From Pseudomonadota bacterium (GTDB lineage Bacteria > Myxococcota_A > Polyangia > Polyangiales > Ga0077539), in NCBI GenBank assembly GCA_023428035.1, contig JAEYZO010000537.1, forward strand, positions 1 to 7,146: a DNA stretch of 7,146 nucleotides, given 5' to 3'. Positions 5,832-7,146 of this stretch are shown piece by piece. How positions within the stretch are numbered: the first letter of the stretch is position 1; each line of letters starts with the position of its first letter. The position numbers and the translations under genes are program-made. The notes under the pieces were generated by a model, which did not search any database, had not been told where the DNA came from, and was given only the letters and a program-made list of their open reading frames with translations.

Positions 5832-6623
5832 ATGAGCACCCCGAGGCCGAGCGAGCGCGACCGTGACCCCGCGAGGATCTCCTCGGTCTTCCCCACGGTG
5901 CGCCCCCTGCGGCGCTACTTCACCGAGCGGGTCGACCCCCTCACCAACCTCTTCCTCGTCCTCCCGCTCTTCATCGTCTACCACATCGGCGTGCTGATCC
6001 AGGCCCGCCGCGGGCCCGACGGCAACCTCCAATGGGTGGGCAACGGGGTCGACTTCCTCACGGGCACCGCCCTCACCCTCGTGAACGGCGACGTGCTCAT
6101 GTACGCGGTCATCACCACCCTGGTGACCATCGTCCTGATGCTCCTGATCCTCAGGGCGCGGCGCAGCGCGAAGCTCCACCCCAAGCTCTTCGTCCCCGTA
6201 TTGGCCGAGAGCACCGTCTACGCCGTGCTCATCGCCGGGGCCATCGGCTACGCCGTCGACGCGCTCGGCCTCGGCGTGCTCGACAGCGAGGGCTTCATCG
6301 CCCAGGTGGTGGGCTCCTGCGGCGCGGGCCTCCACGAGGAGCTCATCTTCCGCATGGCCCTCTTCGGCGGCGCGGGTTACCTGCTCTCGCGCCGGATGCG
6401 CCCCTGGGCGGGCTGGCTCATCGCCCTCGTGGGCTCGTCGCTGCTCTTCTCCGCGGTGCACTACCTCGGCCCGCTGGGCGACCGCTTCAGCCTGTCGAGC
6501 TTCGCCTTCCGCGCGTTCTGCGGCGTGGCCTTCGCGCTCATCTACCGCTTCCGCGGCTTCGCCCTCGCCGCGTGGACCCACGCCCTCTACGACATCTTCT
6601 ATTACGCCCTGAAGCACTCGTAG
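5832..6623 (+). CDS. CPBP (CAAX/Rce1-type) family intramembrane metalloprotease
   Basis: From the ATG at 5832 the protein has 263 residues and several hydrophobic helices (about 36-56, 78-107, 119-150, 155-185, 192-212, 225-260). The CPBP/Abi motifs are present in order: EExxxR at E169-E170-LIF-R174 within GLHEELIFRM, FxxxH at F206-SAV-H210, and H250-ALY-D254 near the C-terminus (HxxxD in place of the more common HxxxN). These residues form the glutamate/histidine active site of Rce1-like intramembrane proteases. Bacterial members cleave or protect against membrane-associated peptides or help process membrane regulators; the substrate here is unknown. The start lies 43 bases after the regulator stop, so co-transcription with the kinase-regulator pair is likely unless the intervening palindrome separates them. 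An in-frame GTG at 5805 is an alternative start; neither has a clear Shine-Dalgarno. The open frame extends further upstream, but that part is the shadow of the regulator. Confidence 0.88.
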   Translation: MSTPRPSERDRDPARISSVFPTVRPLRRYFTERVDPLTNLFLVLPLFIVYHIGVLIQARRGPDGNLQWVGNGVDFLTGTALTLVNGDVLMYAVITTLVTIVLMLLILRARRSAKLHPKLFVPVLAESTVYAVLIAGAIGYAVDALGLGVLDSEGFIAQVVGSCGAGLHEELIFRMALFGGAGYLLSRRMRPWAGWLIALVGSSLLFSAVHYLGPLGDRFSLSSFAFRAFCGVAFALIYRFRGFALAAWTHALYDIFYYALKHS

Positions 6624-6632
6624 CCGCGCGGG

Positions 6633-7146
6633 TCACCCCCCGCTGCCGAAGCGTAGGGGGTAGTCGACCTCGACGTCTCCGCCCTCTGGCTCGGGGTAGC
6701 GCCAGCCGCGGATCGCGTTCTGCACGCAGGTCGCGAGCTGCGGCGAGTGCGTCGAGTCGGAGATCACCCGCGTGCGCGTGACGTGCCCGCCGTCGCCCAC
6801 GCGTACGCGCACCACCATCACCCCGTTGACCGTGTTCGCCCGCGACGCCGTCGAGTGGCACGCCGCGATCTGCGAGCGGTAGTGGTTGTACACGTAGCTG
6901 AACGCGCGCGGGTCCATCGTGCCTGTGGCGTCGGTCTCCTCGCCCATGTGGTAGCCGCCGGCGCTCGTGCGCGGCCCGCGCTCGCGCACCCCGTTCTCAG
7001 CGGGCAGGGGCGGCAGCGGCGTGTTCGCGGCCACGGTGGTCCCCGCGTCGCGCTCCGCCGTCTCGGAGCTCCCGGTCGTGCCTGTGCTGCCCGTCGTGCC
7101 CGCGCTCGCGGTGGTGCCCGTGGTGCCCGTGGTGTTTGTGGTGCCC
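6633..7146 (-). CDS. AgmX/PglI-type C-terminal domain protein, N-terminus beyond the window edge
   Basis: The frame is open from the right edge to a TGA at 6635-6633, so this is a C-terminal fragment of about 170 residues. At its visible start is a run of Gly-Thr-Thr-like tripeptides, then a Pro-containing linker and a domain beginning near GTMDPRAFSYVY. That domain has the features of the AgmX/PglI C-terminal (TonB-like) family: AACH with a first Cys, a Gly-rich VVRVRVGDGGHV strand pair, ATCVQNAIRGWRYPEP with a second Cys and the W-x-[FY]-P motif, then DVEVDYPLRF at the end. In myxobacteria this domain occurs on envelope and gliding/motility-associated proteins. The linker suggests an anchored or exported protein with a periplasmic domain, but no signal peptide can be seen because the N-terminus is missing. 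A GTG at 7034 is internal and not the true start, since coding continues past it. It converges with the CPBP protease gene with only 9 bases between stops. Confidence 0.8.
   Translation of the reverse strand, partial: GTTNTTGTTGTTASAGTTGSTGTTGSSETAERDAGTTVAANTPLPPLPAENGVRERGPRTSAGGYHMGEETDATGTMDPRAFSYVYNHYRSQIAACHSTASRANTVNGVMVVRVRVGDGGHVTRTRVISDSTHSPQLATCVQNAIRGWRYPEPEGGDVEVDYPLRFGSGG
6635..6661 (+). terminator. Hairpin after the membrane protease gene, weak terminator candidate
   Basis: ACCCCC (6635-6640) pairs with GGGGGT (6656-6661). An inner CGC/GCG (6641-6643 and 6651-6653) extends the stem across a 2-base bulge, leaving a 7-base loop. It starts 12 bases after the stop of the + strand protease gene but overlaps the last codons of the convergent - strand gene. 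No T-run follows, so its role is uncertain. Confidence 0.3.
7065..7145 (-). repeat. 9-bp tandem repeat encoding Gly-Thr-Thr-type tripeptides
   Basis: Nine consecutive 9-base units, read on the - strand, encode GTT, NTT, GTT, GTT, ASA, GTT, GST, GTT and GSS. The copies nearest the right edge are almost identical (GTGGTGCCC on the + strand, four near copies at 7111-7146) and the inner ones have decayed. The array runs off the window. It likely forms a flexible periplasmic or extracellular linker and may vary in copy number by slippage. Confidence 0.8.

Noticed and set aside
4265..5896. 543-codon open frame on the - strand opposite the response regulator
   Set aside because: It is a shadow of the regulator gene. 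No recognisable domain is present and the sequence is low-complexity Gly/Glu/Ala/Val.
5721..6617. 298-codon open frame on the - strand opposite the CPBP protease
   Set aside because: It is antisense to a gene with all three CPBP motifs and is Glu/Gly/Ala/Val-rich without domain features.
7032..7034. GTG start for the AgmX/PglI-type gene
   Set aside because: The frame stays open to the window edge with a protein-like Gly-Thr repeat upstream, so this GTG is most likely an internal Val codon.

Overview
The window is very G+C-rich DNA with C/G-dominated third codon positions. Together with a two-component system of NtrC type and a truncated gene ending in an AgmX/PglI-type C-terminal domain, this points to a myxobacterium (Myxococcota, possibly a Sandaracinus/Polyangiales relative). 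That placement is inferred from gene families and base composition, not from a marker gene.

Layout. (1) Positions 1-96 hold the last 31 codons of an unrecognised + strand gene, followed 13 bases later by a class I isoprenoid-synthase-like gene (110-991). (2) Convergent to it on the - strand is an Erg6/geranyl-diphosphate-methyltransferase-like SAM methyltransferase (1019-1870, possibly starting at 1909). The two stop codons are 27 bases apart and a perfect 7-bp hairpin sits across the junction. (3) A short divergent intergenic region (1871-1959) carries two inverted repeats built from the same CACCG/CGGTG half-sites. (4) A + strand cluster follows: a large membrane histidine kinase (1960-4347), an NtrC-type sigma-54 response regulator (4388-5788) and a CPBP/CAAX-type membrane protease (5832-6623), with gaps of only 40 and 43 bases. 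(5) Convergent to it on the - strand is the C-terminal part of a probable exported protein with a Gly-Thr repeat linker and an AgmX/PglI-type domain (6633 to beyond the right edge).

How they may work together. The kinase has an N-terminal extracytoplasmic PDZ-like segment, a multi-helix membrane domain, a GAF-like domain and a complete HisKA/HATPase core. It should phosphorylate the adjacent regulator, which keeps the phospho-acceptor Asp, Walker A/B and GAFTGA loop needed to activate sigma-54 promoters. The architecture recalls the PrsK/PrsR pair of exosortase loci, but no exosortase gene is visible here. The CPBP protease may be co-transcribed with the pair. The isoprenoid-synthase-like protein and the methyltransferase could form a small methylated-isoprenoid or lipid pathway; this is inference from adjacency.

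No RNA genes, insertion sequences, CRISPR arrays or origins were seen. No stretch over 300 bases lacks a gene.
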